Origin: Paramyrothecium sp. XJ0827
Lineage: Eukaryota; Ascomycota; Sordariomycetes; Hypocreales; Stachybotryaceae
NCBI GenBank assembly: GCA_020881915.1
Contig: JAJFPB010000007.1
Coordinates: forward strand, 868,001-932,000
Reading direction: 5' to 3'
Length of the DNA stretch: 64,000 bases
The notes below the pieces were generated by a model. It saw only the letters and a program-made list of their open reading frames with translations, was not told where the DNA came from and did not search any database. This document shows positions 22,801 to 33,608 of the stretch, piece by piece. Made by a program: the position numbers and the translations under genes. Each line of letters begins with the position of its first letter. Position 1 is the stretch's first letter.

Positions 22801-25513
22801 CGAAGTGACTCTGCATACTGATGCTGAGGCCGATGTTACGTTGAGGGCGGTGTCTGCGGGTCGCTCTATAAGGCAAGAGACAACGAGCGGAGCTGGAAAG
22901 TTCGCATCAGCTTCTGGGTGAATGCTACCTGATGGGGTTACTTGATCCACAAGGCGGCATGCGATCCGACCTAAGAGCCACTTCCCGTACGACTCAAAAT
23001 GTGAAGGTTCCAAACGATACCCCAGGCCGAAACTGCCTATCCCGGGACCTGACAAATAGAGAAGTTTTGTCTCAAGGTATCGGAACAGCCCCCGTAAGAG
23101 GAGCTTTGATTATAAGTCTGACCTAGAGACTCATTGGCTGTGTTGGTAATCTGAGTAGTAACCTTGGATCCTATCGGGAGAGCCATTATGAAAGACAACA
23201 AATGTCATCTCGACGAACTTGTTGTATGAGTGTACTCTGTTGCTGTCCATACCCTTGATGACCCCATGACCTTACTGAGCTGCCTCTACGAGCTGTAGTT
23301 ATGTAACATTATCTCCACATAAATCCACGATATTGAAGGTACAATCCGCATATGGAGCTAAGCTAGGAATGTAGCACCAAGTTTGACGGGTAGAGCACCC
23401 GGTCAGCTGTTGTTGTTGGTCAAGATAAGGACGCGTTTTCTCACTCGTTCAGCCTCGGGGGCTCAGAAGCATACATAGGGTTACTGTAGCTTAACATATT
23501 TGTGTAATGTTGCCGAAGAATTCTGGATCCACAGCAGGTAAGGAAATGCAATCACAAGGTCCCGGAGGTTGCTTAATGCACTGTCCATTAAGCGTCTTCA
23601 AGTACTGGCTTCGAGATGTGCGCCCGTAGTGATGCAACTTTGGCTACCGGTGAACGAACCCTTTTTTTTGGCGGAAACATCAAATGTTGGCAAGCTCAAA
23701 GATGAGATTTAGTCAATTAAGATACTTGCTCCAGATGAACCACAGTAGAATCCACTGACCACTAGCTGTATAAACCGAGCAATCTCTGTGCTTCGCAGAC
23801 ATTTACGGCGATAACCGCGCCAAGATGACTTAAAAGAAATCAATCCTTGCCTTAGTGTTGGGAATTTGACGCCTTGTGAAGTTGAGTTAGTACGGCGTCT
23901 CAATTCTATAGCTTTGAGCTTATTATCATAAGACCCATCCTCCCTGTTGAGGTCACCAATGCCTCGATGGAATGGTGGTGCTAGAAGTCTCGCAAACAAT
24001 TTCTCATTACTTCTTCACTGCGGGGAAACTGCCCAAAGGCGATTCATCTTTATCACAATGCCCAGCTGGTCAGTCTCTTAATAAGCCCTTACAGAGCCTT
24101 TATTTACTTTTCATCTCTCCATCGTACGCTGAGGCTGGAAACCCCGCACCTAGTGCATGACACTCTTGGCAAATCTAAGATGCAACCAGCGGTTTCGGAA
24201 GAGCTGCATGCTTGTATCCTCTCGTGACCTAATCTGTGGGCCGTTACGACCGGTCGGCCAACTCCTCAAAGCATATGTCCTCGTGAGAGGGGTAAGCCGT
24301 GGGGGAGCGTGTGGGTGCAGTGACAACCCCACGGGAAGAACCGAAGGCCACCTTAGTCAATGCAAGGTTTTGAGGGCTCTCAGACGATGCCGAAGCTAGG
24401 CAGGCTCAGGTAATGCACGTGTTGTAGCATTGCAGGACTAACCGCATGAGAACTTTACTAGGTTGATGCATGAGCAAACAGCCGCTCCTTCGGAGGGGCC
24501 GCTGATGTTGCAGCATCATAGCTCTAGCTGCATGTTTGTTTAGTGGAGGATCTGCATCACTGCAGGGTACCCTCTAACGACTTTAGTTGCAGAAACGGCT
24601 TCTAACGAGATGGTCCTGTCGGCGAACCGAATGAGCAAATAAACTGGTATAGAGCTCACTATACCCCAAATGAAGCACTCATGTATTCGGGTTTCGCTGC
24701 CAGAGCCACCAAGCAATGAAACAAGTATAATGACGAGTGTCCTGGTCTAAAGTCTGCCAGGGACGTTTCATGTTTAGATTCGGCCAAAGCCAGGTCGAAA
24801 AACTCAGTTGTCCCCATGTCTGCGCTGATCGATGTTCGCAAAGCGTGAATGAGAAGCTGCTATTGGTGGGTTGTGAGCAACCATGAGTGACAATGCATTG
24901 TAACCCCCTCTTCCAACCCAACTACTACCTACCAAAGTCGTAACGGCTATATCGGAATGCGTCACTACCCCCCCTGATGCACCTCTATTGAAATGGACCG
25001 TTCGCCGATCCATCCAGCATTTTGGCGTGTGGGGGAGTTGTTACGTGCTGGTCCTCGGGCCCTCTGATGCTGCAGCGTTGCCCAAAGTCTGTGCTGTTTA
25101 GCTGGCCCAGGAAATCTGCAAAACACAAGATGAGGGGAGCGAACGTGCGAGTATTGATCCACAATTTCCCATGGTTTTCAGTCACTTAGCATAACCAATC
25201 TCGAGAACATAGACAGAGCCAAGCACATAGACTGAGTGGCGATATGCGCCCAGGCTGATGCAGTGCCAGAAACCTGACGCGGAAGCGTTCGACATGCATA
25301 ATCTTTAAGGCAAGCCAAGTTCGAAGGGCTCAACGTGCATAATCTACGCAACCTAAAAGACCGACTTTCCCCAACTTTCGGGGGTATATCATGCATACCT
25401 TGTAATTACTGCATCGTTTCCGCATTCGTTAAATCGAGAATACAAACCGCAAGAGGAGGGGGAAGCTAACAGTCTTTGCGGAAGTAGCCTCTCCCTTGTG
25501 GATCGGGCTCAAA
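19879..25513. other. Gene-poor region, 5.6 kb, left flank of the metabolite cluster
   Basis: Only short ORFs occur here, the longest being 188 codons (21071-21637, listed separately). I found no domain motif, no intact transposase, no long terminal or tandem repeat and no tRNA. A 24480-24530 segment has small inverted sequences (gatgttgcagcatcat). In the Aspergillus fumigatus locus, as I recall it, the genes outward of fumR encode the second aminopeptidase and the fumagillin PKS, acyltransferase and methyltransferase; none is visible here. The right end should include the promoter of the Zn2Cys6 regulator. Confidence 0.55.
21071..21637 (-). CDS. Unassigned ORF, 188 codons, doubtful
   Basis: The longest ORF in the gene-poor stretch, starting with an ATG at 21637. 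The C-terminal half is basic (MPSKKKRVRLLDPGFKE and following), and a middle segment reads YVGKGHGWHKAVIWIANKK. I do not recognise a family. It could be a decayed mobile-element or DNA-binding fragment, or a chance ORF. There is no intron signal joining it to neighbours. No function is assigned. Confidence 0.15.
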   Translation of the reverse strand: MRGIFKAGRPRKIKDQYPHLIMASFQGRGIQLCCPQPLRLQSHEGYRPGFPYISCICIVQAAFKEEPCKAQASLPTPILEVITLYCLADILQRLWNTLLNILALPYFSGIFRHPSTDYVGKGHGWHKAVIWIANKKPGPKTKANTSIVQAMPSKKKRVRLLDPGFKESSPLTKDRQVRSTKKSEAIGA

Positions 25514-27236
25514 ATGAACATGCTTGTTCATGACCTAGGCTTTTCTCACCGAGCCTGCGATCGTTGTCATGGGCAAAAGCTTCGGTGTCGGCGAGAGAAC
25601 AACAGCAGCACTTGCTTGCGCTGCGCTAGGGCGGGCGTCGTGTGTAATCCTCGCCCGATGAGGTTGCGGTCCGGAGTCCGAACCGATGGGATTGCTCAAC
25701 AACATCAGCCGCATTCGCGGCCCCATTCAAGCATTGACGTAGCAAGACAAAACCACTGTGAGTGAGAAACAAACTGAGAGACTGCTTCACTGCATGCAGT
25801 GGGAAAATGTGAGGCTTATCAGAAAAATAGTGAATCAAGCGGGAAGAACCAATGATATGGACAAGGAAAGCTCAGGCGACTTCGGTCAGCCATCGATGAG
25901 CTTGCTAGATGTTTCGACTGACATGGACCTTGGATTGGACTCTTCTTCACTGCAACCAGAAATTCACCCTACGCTGGAGGCTCGATATACGCCCGCTGGT
26001 GCTGGTTCACGAACAAGCAATCGTCACGCCAGTCAAAAATCGTATTCACAAACACCCGCGCGTCCGAGAACTGCCGATCAAAATGGCCAGACACGGTGGA
26101 ATGATCCGATCAGAGAAGATGATACAGATCCATTGTACGACTTTTCTGTACCGCCTGCGGTCTTTTCCTCTTATTCCACATCGTACAACAGTCGGCGCGA
26201 ATCTCTGGGCAGGAACGTTTCACCACAATACGGGCGTCAGCAGGGCCAAGAGGACATAATGATGGACTTTGATCAAGGGGGAGGCAGCTCCAAGTCTTCG
26301 GAGGATAAGGACCAAGGAACAGATTCTGGGTACGGTCACGCCGTATCTCTTTCCGATCTCCTGCAGTCACCAGATCGAGACGTACAAGACTCAGGCTCAG
26401 ACATCCAAGGCAACCAACAAGACGTGGAGGACTTCTCGGCAATAGGATCCGACACACGTCAGTCAGACATGACCTTGTGGATTCGTAGGCTGTCGGATAT
26501 CAACGTGCAGCTCCACCAACACATGCATTCGATTCCAATGGCTGAGATAGGACAGAGGGCAGAAAGTGGTTTAAGCTCTGTTGGTAGCGACGAGTCACGG
26601 CTTCCCGTGGACCGTACATTCAGGTTGTCGGGTCAATACACGGAACTCTTGACCAGTATCTACGCTCAACTGAAATTGCGCACAGCATGCAACGATGCAC
26701 AGATGTTGGCCAATCTAGCCCTGGACCAGCCGTCGCAGTTACTTGTACTTTCTAGCTACATGTGTATTCTTGAGTCCTACAACAGGATCCTGGAGCACAT
26801 CAAAACGGGCATAGAGGTGTGGCTGAAGACGGGCGCGAGGGAGAGCGCCAACCCTTCTGGTAATGACGAGAATAGCCTGTGTTTCCCGACTAAGCTGCCA
26901 AGCCTGGCTGTTGGTTCCTTTGAGCTACCCAAGACGTCACCCGTCCGGCCCATTGTTCTGACGTGCATCATCGAAACCAACATGATGCATATGCACGCCC
27001 TGATTAGCAACATAATGCGACCCCCGTCAAATGGAGGTGCCGGATCGATGTCGAAGACCGTGGACGTGGACTCTCGCGGCGCCGAGAAACGTCCAATGAA
27101 TGGGGTGGCCAATGCCGCCGATGGACTGTCTAGCGTAGCAAAGGTGACCCTCCAGGCGATCGAAGCCAATGAGGATACCACCTTTAGCATGGTGCGTGTC
27201 GTCTTGAAACTGGCCCTCAGATGTGTTATGCTTTGA
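25514..27236 (+). CDS. fumR: Zn2Cys6 transcription factor, cluster regulator (FumR-like)
   Basis: About 549 residues in two exons, 25514-25757 and 25831-27236. The 73 bp intron (GTGAGT to TAG) is the option that joins the zinc-finger frame to the long frame. The N-terminus has a binuclear cluster: ACDRCHGQKLRC then TCLRCARAGVVC, spaced C-x2-C-x6-C-x8-C-x2-C-x6-C, the AflR-type spacing. Next come a Ser/Gln-rich low-complexity region (about residues 90-260) and a helical C-terminal part (LSGQYTELLTSIYAQLKL, LSSYMCILESYNRILEHI) typical of AflR-like regulators. Such proteins bind CGG-containing sites and switch on their own cluster. It lies at the left border of the metabolite locus, as fumR does in A. 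fumigatus (from memory). A last small intron near 27193 is possible, so the last residues are uncertain. Confidence 0.82.
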
Positions 27237-27484
27237 CCATGCTGTAAACAGCAGGAGCCTTTCATGTATTGTTTGCCTTGGCTATACGTTTTGGTCGTTT
27301 ATAATAGCATCTGCAGTAGCATGATGATCTACTGTGTCACTGTTTGTAATACAGGTGCATTCACAAATAAATGCAACAGTGGCTTAATAAAACTCCAATA
27401 GACCGGATTGAGGAGAACTATGTCATAAATCGACTCGTTTGGCGAGTAAAGCTCCTATTTAAACTATATTATAGCTACCTCTGT

Positions 27485-28019
27485 TTATGGCGCTTTGCAC
27501 AGCTCTTCAAAGGCAGGGAACATGGGTTTACCATCCTCATCAAGGTTCACCACTTTACCGTCATTGACATAAGTCTCTACCCAGCCGATGCTGATTTCTG
27601 CGCCCTTGCCGCTGATGAAGGGTTCCTCCTCAGCCTGTAGCGCTTGGAAATCTGCGTCCGCTGCCCCCTTGTAGAAGGTTTCCATGTCGCGGAACAGGAA
27701 CTCTACCTGAGCATCATAGTCCCGAACCTTCCATGGACTTCCGCGCATGTTGTTGAGGTCCGACGTGAAATCGCGGAACGACTTGGGCGCAAAACACTGG
27801 CAGCACGGTTATTACTAGGCAACTAAGTGGCGCTGCTATGCTCGGTTGTGAACTCACAATGGAAAAGCCTTCAATACCGTTCCTTGCGTGCAGCTTAGCT
27901 GCGCGGGCGGCATGTTGTTCCGTCACCCATTGATAGAAGTCCTCTTCGCTAACGTTGGGCTGGCGATAATGAGCCACGGTCATGCGCAGCAGCCGCTTCT
28001 TCTGGATTGGTTCGGTCAT
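27485..28019 (-). CDS. EthD-domain dimeric alpha/beta-barrel protein
   Basis: 157 residues in two exons, 28019-27858 and 27796-27485, with a 61 bp intron (GTGAGT to CAG) at phase 0. The first exon gives RLLRMTVAHYRQPNVSEEDFYQWVTEQHAARAAKLHARNGIEGFSI in the genome (key residues: HYR, EEDFYxW, EQHAxRA). This is the EthD/TpcK-like pattern of small ferredoxin-fold barrels found in many fungal polyketide clusters, where relatives act as decarboxylases, dehydratases or cyclases. The second half holds RDMETFYKG and GWVETYVNDGK. No signal peptide is present. It sits between the regulator and the psoF-like gene; I recall a hypothetical gene at the same place in the A. fumigatus locus, and its role there is not known to me. 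The function in this pathway is unassigned. Confidence 0.8.
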
Positions 28020-28671
28020 TGAGAAGCGGTTCCAACTAATAACCCAGACAGATGCGCTTCAGCGAATACCTTTGCATGGATAGGGAGCAAGGAAACTCGT
28101 GTTGTCTCGTTTGGTCACGCCATACTTTGTAGTGGATCATGTAGGGTACCAGAGAAGAGTCGGACTCCTTCTTCGGCTGCTGTCGCCTCATGCAACCGAG
28201 CAGGACTACCGAGCCGTGGGGGCTTCGGCATATCTCCCTTGTGCGGAGTGTTGGCTGGGTCTACACGGATCAGGAAATCGCCGATGTGCACGACCACGTA
28301 TGCAGCACACCCGCATACCGACCGGTACTTGTCCATGCGAAGCGCACATCTTAACGTACAGAGCTAGCTCCGGCAGCTTAGGATCAACAACTTCTTACAC
28401 CTGCCAATGCGGACTAACACGTATCATACAAGGTGCATAGGAGGGGTTGGCTCTAACAGCTAGACGTAATGCGGTCACCAAGCTGGTATTTCCATCACTC
28501 TCACATTTTGAAATGAAAATGACATTAGGGGTTTGGAAGGACCACCAAGAGGAAAACCCAGGGCATCAATATCAATTGTGAGTCATTTGCCTATATTCAT
28601 TAGGAAATGTGGACGAAAAACACTGGAACATCTGTTGCAGGCACACCTAGACATCGCTGAAACCCCAAGCA
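28020..28671. other. Intergenic region, no gene seen
   Basis: 652 bp upstream of the EthD gene and downstream of the psoF-like gene, both on the minus strand. Presumed promoter of the EthD gene; the short ORFs show no motif. Confidence 0.6.
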
Positions 28672-31419
28672 TTAATGCCCATTAGTGACAGGGTAGGGTA
28701 AAGCAGTTGTCAGTAACAAGCAACTGTGTCTCTCCGGCTCGGGTAGATCGTACGCGGCCAGATCAGTACCAGAGAAGCCTGTCTTCTTGAGCAACTTATC
28801 CCACTGCTCCGGAGATTGTAAAGGGCTTTCCGTCCTTCCCTCATCCACGCCAGCCCACCATCCTGGAAGAGGGCCAAACACAAGGTTGTAAAAGGGCGTC
28901 AACCTCGTGAGCTCCACGAGACCAAAGACACCACCGGGTTTTAGAAGCTTCCTGACATTTCTCAAAGTCTTTGTGAGGCACGGTGTGGCATGGATTACGT
29001 TTGCGGCGACGACCAAGTCGTATGACTGCTCTTCGAAGCCTTGGCTCACGGGGTCTTCCTCAATGTTGAGGAGCTTGAAGGTCAAAAGCGGCTCCCACTT
29101 TTTCAAGCTCGTCTGACCGACATCGAAAAAGCCCGACGATAAGTCGGTGTAGGTGTACTGCTCGCAAAATGATTGGCCGTTGGGACTGCAGAGGCCGAGA
29201 ATCTCGGAAGTGGTGCCCCCTGTTCCAGCGCCAATCTCCAGAACCCTTATGTTATTCCGCTGCGACGTAAGCATCTTGGTGTATTCGGCCATGTAGCGGT
29301 TAGCGCGTTTTCCTTCGTCGGAAAGATAGACGCGGTAAAGCAAATTCTCCTTCATGATATGCGCAAGAGCGTGGGTTTTGCCCGTGAGGATATTCACGAT
29401 CTCAGGGCCCATTCTCGCAATCACTTCTCCCTCAATGCCTAGTCTCGAGGTTAATTTCTCGAGCTCCAAAATTGTAGAGGGTGCTTCTTGAACAAGTCTC
29501 TTTCCTTCTTCAGAACCAGCAAAATCTTGCATGACTCTCCACCAGTGAACCCGATAGTCTGGTTTAGGTTCCAGTCCGCGTTCACAAAATTCCCTGACAG
29601 CCGCGTTTATGTAGGCGGCCGTTGCGGCATTCACAAGATTCGACTTTGCCGCTGCGGTCAAGCCAACCTCGTCGGCCTGTAAGGGTATTTGGACAGACTC
29701 TAGCATTTCAGATGTGACTTGGACACCCCCGACAGTGGTGTCGTTCTTTGATACACCGTTGGTGGCCTTGGCAGATTTCTCAAGGGGCGTAAAAGTCATG
29801 CTTGACCACTGGGTATCAAGCTCTTTGATGAGCCAGGGTTCCAGGTTGACGACTCCACCAAAGTAGAACATAATGTTTGACAGCTTTCCTGGAATGTTGG
29901 TACCGACGAACCAGGAGCCTTGCTCCTCGGCATGCTTCGCTAGGAATGAACCGGCCCACACCTGCTCAACATGTGTAGTCCAGGCATTCATGGCTTCGTA
30001 CGACACGTCGATCCTGGCGATATCGTTCTTTTCCATGTGCTCTATGGTCTTACCGATCCAGTTTGCAGATACTTCTAAACTGACTGGCTGGTTCCCTGCG
30101 GGCAGATGAGGGCCACAAACAATAAACATGTTTGGAAACCCATGGACCAAGACGCCGGCGAAGGTCTCAAGTCTCTGCATCCAAGACTCTCGTAGCGAAG
30201 CATTTTGACTTCCCCTAATGTCTATCTTGTTCATTGCGCCAGTGCCGGCATCAAAGCCTAGGGCTAAGATGATTATATCTAGCTCATGCTCAATTCCGGA
30301 AGCCGTCTTGACACCTTTGTCGTTGATGGTAATCTCGTTCTTGCGGATATCAACAAGTCCCACGTTAGATCGATTGAAGGTTTCATAATATCCGTCTGCG
30401 CAAGGGGGACGTCTTGCACCAAAGGGATACGCTGGGCATAAAAGCTCGGCTGTGCCGGGGTCACGGACAATGGAACGGATCTTGTCACGGATGAAATCCG
30501 ACGTGGCCTTGTTGGCACTCGGGTCCATAAAGGCATCATCGAATGTACCGAGCTGGAAGTTGTAGCATCCCCGCTGCCAGCCATCCTCAAAAACGCGGCG
30601 AATGTCTTCCGGCCCGTCCGCACCCGCAACGGTTCGTCCCGAATGCTTCACGGCATGGCCGGCCAAGTTGACCTTTGCAAGAGCCCAGGTGTCGTCGAAA
30701 TCCATTTTGACTTGTTTAATCTTCTGTTCGTCTAGAGGATAATTCTGCGCCGGGAGCACGTAATTTGGTGTTCGTTGAAAGACAGTCAGGTGGTCAACGA
30801 CGGGGGCAAGCTTGGCAATGACTTGGATGCCGGTCGAACCTGTGCCAATGACACCAACCCTCTTGTTTTGGAAATCGACTTCATGGTCCGGCCAAGTGGA
30901 CGCTTGGTATATCTCGCCTCTAAAAGTATCAAGCCCAGGAAATGACGGCTCTTTTGGAACAGACGTAATGCCTGTAGCGGGGAGAAAGTAGCGGGAAGTG
31001 GCAACAGCCCCTGTTGTCGTAGTAATGGTCCAGAGGTTATCACTGTCGCTGTAATGGGCTGACTTGACTTCTGTGTTGAAGTCGATGTTTTTGCGCAAGT
31101 CGTAGCGGTCAACGATGCGACCAAGATACCACTGGATCTCCTCCTGAGAAGGATAACGCTCTGTAAATTCCCATTCTTCCAACAGCTCTGGGAGGAACTT
31201 CAGGGCGTATACCCAAGCCTCTCCGTCAGTTCGGCATCCAGGGTAGCGATTCCACCACCAAGTGCCTCCTACATCGGACGCAGCGTCAAAGCACTTTGCT
31301 GTTAAGCCCAGTCGGTGGAGCTCCCAGAGGGATCTGACACCACTAAAGCCTGCGCCAATGACGATGGCATCATAGTCCGGGGCCGCACTACTCATAGTTG
31401 GTACACTGATTTCTTCCAT
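28672..31419 (-). CDS. psoF: Fused flavin monooxygenase and C-methyltransferase (PsoF-like)
   Basis: A single exon of 915 residues. Residues 1-545 are a Baeyer-Villiger-type FAD monooxygenase: FAD motif IGAGFSG (21-27), [19 protein letters not shown] and NADPH motif VIGTGSTG (190-197). The BVMO fingerprint position reads [11 protein letters not shown] (166-176), with Gln172 where His is usual. Residues about 590-915 are a SAM methyltransferase like the C-methyl domain of reducing PKSs, with motif I intact ([12 protein letters not shown], 726-737), then [11 protein letters not shown] and [14 protein letters not shown]. The same unusual fusion is known in pseurotin biosynthesis (PsoF), where the methyltransferase half acts in trans on the PKS-NRPS chain and the flavin half acts as an epoxidase. 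The PKS-NRPS here has a decayed methyltransferase domain, which fits. It is divergent from the DUF1772 gene. Confidence 0.92.
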   Translation of the reverse strand: MEEISVPTMSSAAPDYDAIVIGAGFSGVRSLWELHRLGLTAKCFDAASDVGGTWWWNRYPGCRTDGEAWVYALKFLPELLEEWEFTERYPSQEEIQWYLGRIVDRYDLRKNIDFNTEVKSAHYSDSDNLWTITTTTGAVATSRYFLPATGITSVPKEPSFPGLDTFRGEIYQASTWPDHEVDFQNKRVGVIGTGSTGIQVIAKLAPVVDHLTVFQRTPNYVLPAQNYPLDEQKIKQVKMDFDDTWALAKVNLAGHAVKHSGRTVAGADGPEDIRRVFEDGWQRGCYNFQLGTFDDAFMDPSANKATSDFIRDKIRSIVRDPGTAELLCPAYPFGARRPPCADGYYETFNRSNVGLVDIRKNEITINDKGVKTASGIEHELDIIILALGFDAGTGAMNKIDIRGSQNASLRESWMQRLETFAGVLVHGFPNMFIVCGPHLPAGNQPVSLEVSANWIGKTIEHMEKNDIARIDVSYEAMNAWTTHVEQVWAGSFLAKHAEEQGSWFVGTNIPGKLSNIMFYFGGVVNLEPWLIKELDTQWSSMTFTPLEKSAKATNGVSKNDTTVGGVQVTSEMLESVQIPLQADEVGLTAAAKSNLVNAATAAYINAAVREFCERGLEPKPDYRVHWWRVMQDFAGSEEGKRLVQEAPSTILELEKLTSRLGIEGEVIARMGPEIVNILTGKTHALAHIMKENLLYRVYLSDEGKRANRYMAEYTKMLTSQRNNIRVLEIGAGTGGTTSEILGLCSPNGQSFCEQYTYTDLSSGFFDVGQTSLKKWEPLLTFKLLNIEEDPVSQGFEEQSYDLVVAANVIHATPCLTKTLRNVRKLLKPGGVFGLVELTRLTPFYNLVFGPLPGWWAGVDEGRTESPLQSPEQWDKLLKKTGFSGTDLAAYDLPEPERHSCLLLTTALPYPVTNGH

Positions 31420-32262
31420 GGAAATTGAAGATTAAGCTGATTTGCGGGGAAGTACGCATGAACGTCTCAAGCGAGAAGAGGCACAATTGGACATGTAGGC
31501 TCTCACTCTTCCTTGACGCGATTTGTAAACACCCAGACTGGGCCTTGACTACATCGTCGCTAGGCTTCTAAATGCTACATGGCTGTGGCCCGAGACGGGC
31601 AGCCACCCGTGCGTGGAAGTCGGCCGAGTCGACTTCTTCTCCACTCCGACGCCGTGCCCGAAGGGTGTGCGTTGAGGTTCGGAACGAGGCTGGAGAGAGA
31701 TCACGGGCTAGACGAGGAGACAACATCTCTTCGCCAACATGCCCCACTGGCTATGGACACGTCCAAGAAATGCCAGTGCAACCTCATGGACATTCCCACT
31801 TGCGTTAGTCCCGGCTGGTGAATGCCAAGCTTCTACAACCATGGCGGGGAAGCCGAATCAGAGCCTAATTGGGGCTTTGTACCGAACATGAGAGCGCAGA
31901 AGCAACACGAGCAGCATGCAGCAAAGCAGGGGGTCTTTCCTCCATCTCTCATGATGACCTGATTATGCTGGTTTCAGCGAAAAAAAAGTTCCTCGAGGAC
32001 CCGGGATGTGCCGGTTACGGTGCCAGAATACTTAGCGGAAAGGGTCATTCGCCATTTTCTCTAGTCGTACGCAGTTCGGAGCAAGAGTGCTGCCACGAGC
32101 CCGCCTAATGATTGGTTGTTCCCGATGATGTCGGTAAGCATAAGTGGAAGAACTTGTAGATAGTTCAGGTTCGTGCCCGCAAGCTGCGAGGCGCACACCA
32201 CACTGCCCCCTGTTTGTGTCTGCCTCTCCGCAGTCGCTGAATACAGCAATCAGCCCTCCATC
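31420..32262. promoter_or_regulatory. Shared divergent promoter region (psoF-like / DUF1772)
   Basis: 843 bp between two start codons pointing away from each other. No ORF with motifs was found in it. It is the only place for both promoters. The CGGATGC element noted in other cluster promoters was not seen here. Confidence 0.5.
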
Positions 32263-32790
32263 ATGTCTTCTGCACTCGGTACAGACAATGGTTCGCAACT
32301 GAGGACGGCTCTTTTGCGCCTCTCCCCGCTTGTCCTCTCGTCAGCTTCTTTGATGTTTAGCTGGGCTCAGGACATCTCCCTTGGCGCTTTCCTGCATCCA
32401 TCCCTACTCAACGACGCAGCGCACCCTAGCGGCAAAATCCTCCCGCGATACCTGCCCGCCTTCATGAAGCCTGGATTATGGGGCCTCGGGCTAACTTACC
32501 TTCCCGCCACTGCTCTCTGCGTCGTCAACGGCTTGAGCGGCCAAAGTCGAGAGGCTCGCAATTTGTACTTTGCTGGTGCGGCGTTGACCATCGCCCACTT
32601 TTGCTGGGGCCCGTCCATGTTTCCTATTCTTGGCCGCATTGCTGATGCCAAGACTGCCGGAGTCCCAAACGAAGATGCGCTCAAGGAATGGATACCTAGA
32701 CACCGCATACGATCGCTCTCAGTGAATCTTTCGGCTTTCGTTTGCATTCTGGCGGCGACTTTGGTAACCGTTGTCGAGGGTCTTGGTTGA
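32263..32790 (+). CDS. DUF1772 (anthrone oxygenase-like) membrane protein
   Basis: A single exon of 175 residues. The frame opens with GTG at 32173, but the first ATG is 32263 (MSSALGTDNGS). Four hydrophobic segments are visible, in order: LVLSSASLMFSWAQDISLG, GLWGLGLTYLPATALCVVN, NLYFAGAALTIAHFCWGP and LSVNLSAFVCILAATLVTV. This is the small four-helix DUF1772 fold, whose characterised fungal members oxidise anthrones to anthraquinones (HypC/EncC type). The other enzymes here predict a spiro-lactam and a terpenoid, not an anthrone, so the activity may differ. It is divergent from the psoF-like gene. I do not recall whether the A. fumigatus supercluster has a counterpart. Confidence 0.78.
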   Translation: MSSALGTDNGSQLRTALLRLSPLVLSSASLMFSWAQDISLGAFLHPSLLNDAAHPSGKILPRYLPAFMKPGLWGLGLTYLPATALCVVNGLSGQSREARNLYFAGAALTIAHFCWGPSMFPILGRIADAKTAGVPNEDALKEWIPRHRIRSLSVNLSAFVCILAATLVTVVEGLG

Positions 32791-33608
32791 TGATTGGGTA
32801 ACTGAACCAAGCCGAGCCACTCGCACCGGGTGTCGCTTCATTTTGGATCAGAAATTGTTACATAAAAGCCATATTGAGATGTCCGCAGAGACCCATCTGC
32901 ACTTGTGGGAACAGATACGATTCCTTTTTACTGAGCTCGGCATGTGATACTGCTGGACAGGGCTCCATTTTCATGCCGCAGAGTTGTATGCTTCATCGCC
33001 ATGAGGCCTGTATTTTATTGCGTTTATGGTTTAGAATCTACGCGTGCAAGGCTCCCATTCTAGAAATGCACGGCCACAAGCATTCTATAGTTAACTAGTC
33101 AATGCAAGCTGTGTTCCCTCAGCTTACTTCCCTTCACCAGCTAGACTAGAGCCCTGTCCTGCCTCATTTTGGTACAAACTCGCCCCACCAACGTTGGCTT
33201 AGGCTTCCGGGGGCTCCCTAGTGTTTATTGCCCTCTAAGTTACTCTCTAAATCTACAGAGGTCCAAGGGTTAGTTTGGGATTCACGGGTTTCGCACGGCA
33301 CAGACGTTGTCTCTGGCCTGTGACCGGCCACAGCAATGTGCATACAAATTGCTTTTTCTTTGTTTTTTTTCCTGTCGGCACATGCGTGATCGAATAAGCA
33401 ATGCGTTTATCGGGGCAGCAAATCGGCTCTGGGGTCAGGGAGCTTCTGGCGCTTCAGATCAGCCACCCCACTCTCTTCCTCCATTGCCACGAGCGAGGCC
33501 TCTGTTGCGTGAGGATCCAAAGACAAACGCTTCTTTTACGTGCCGATCCGACAAGCTGGGAGAAAGGCAGAGCTCCTGATTGACCCACTGACCGGCCGCA
33601 ACGACAGA
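32791..33608. other. Intergenic region, no gene seen
   Basis: 818 bp between the DUF1772 gene and the aminopeptidase gene, same direction. Presumed promoter of the aminopeptidase. ORFs overlapping 33307-33583 run into the aminopeptidase leader and show no motif. Confidence 0.6.

Noticed and set aside
22792..23055. Possible transposon fragment on the minus strand (87 codons)
   Set aside because: No motif of a known transposase or reverse transcriptase and no flanking repeats seen; cannot be supported by eye.
24150..25162. Remnants of the missing fumagillin PKS or acyltransferase genes
   Set aside because: None of the short ORFs shows ketosynthase, acyltransferase or hydrolase motifs; a translated search would be needed.
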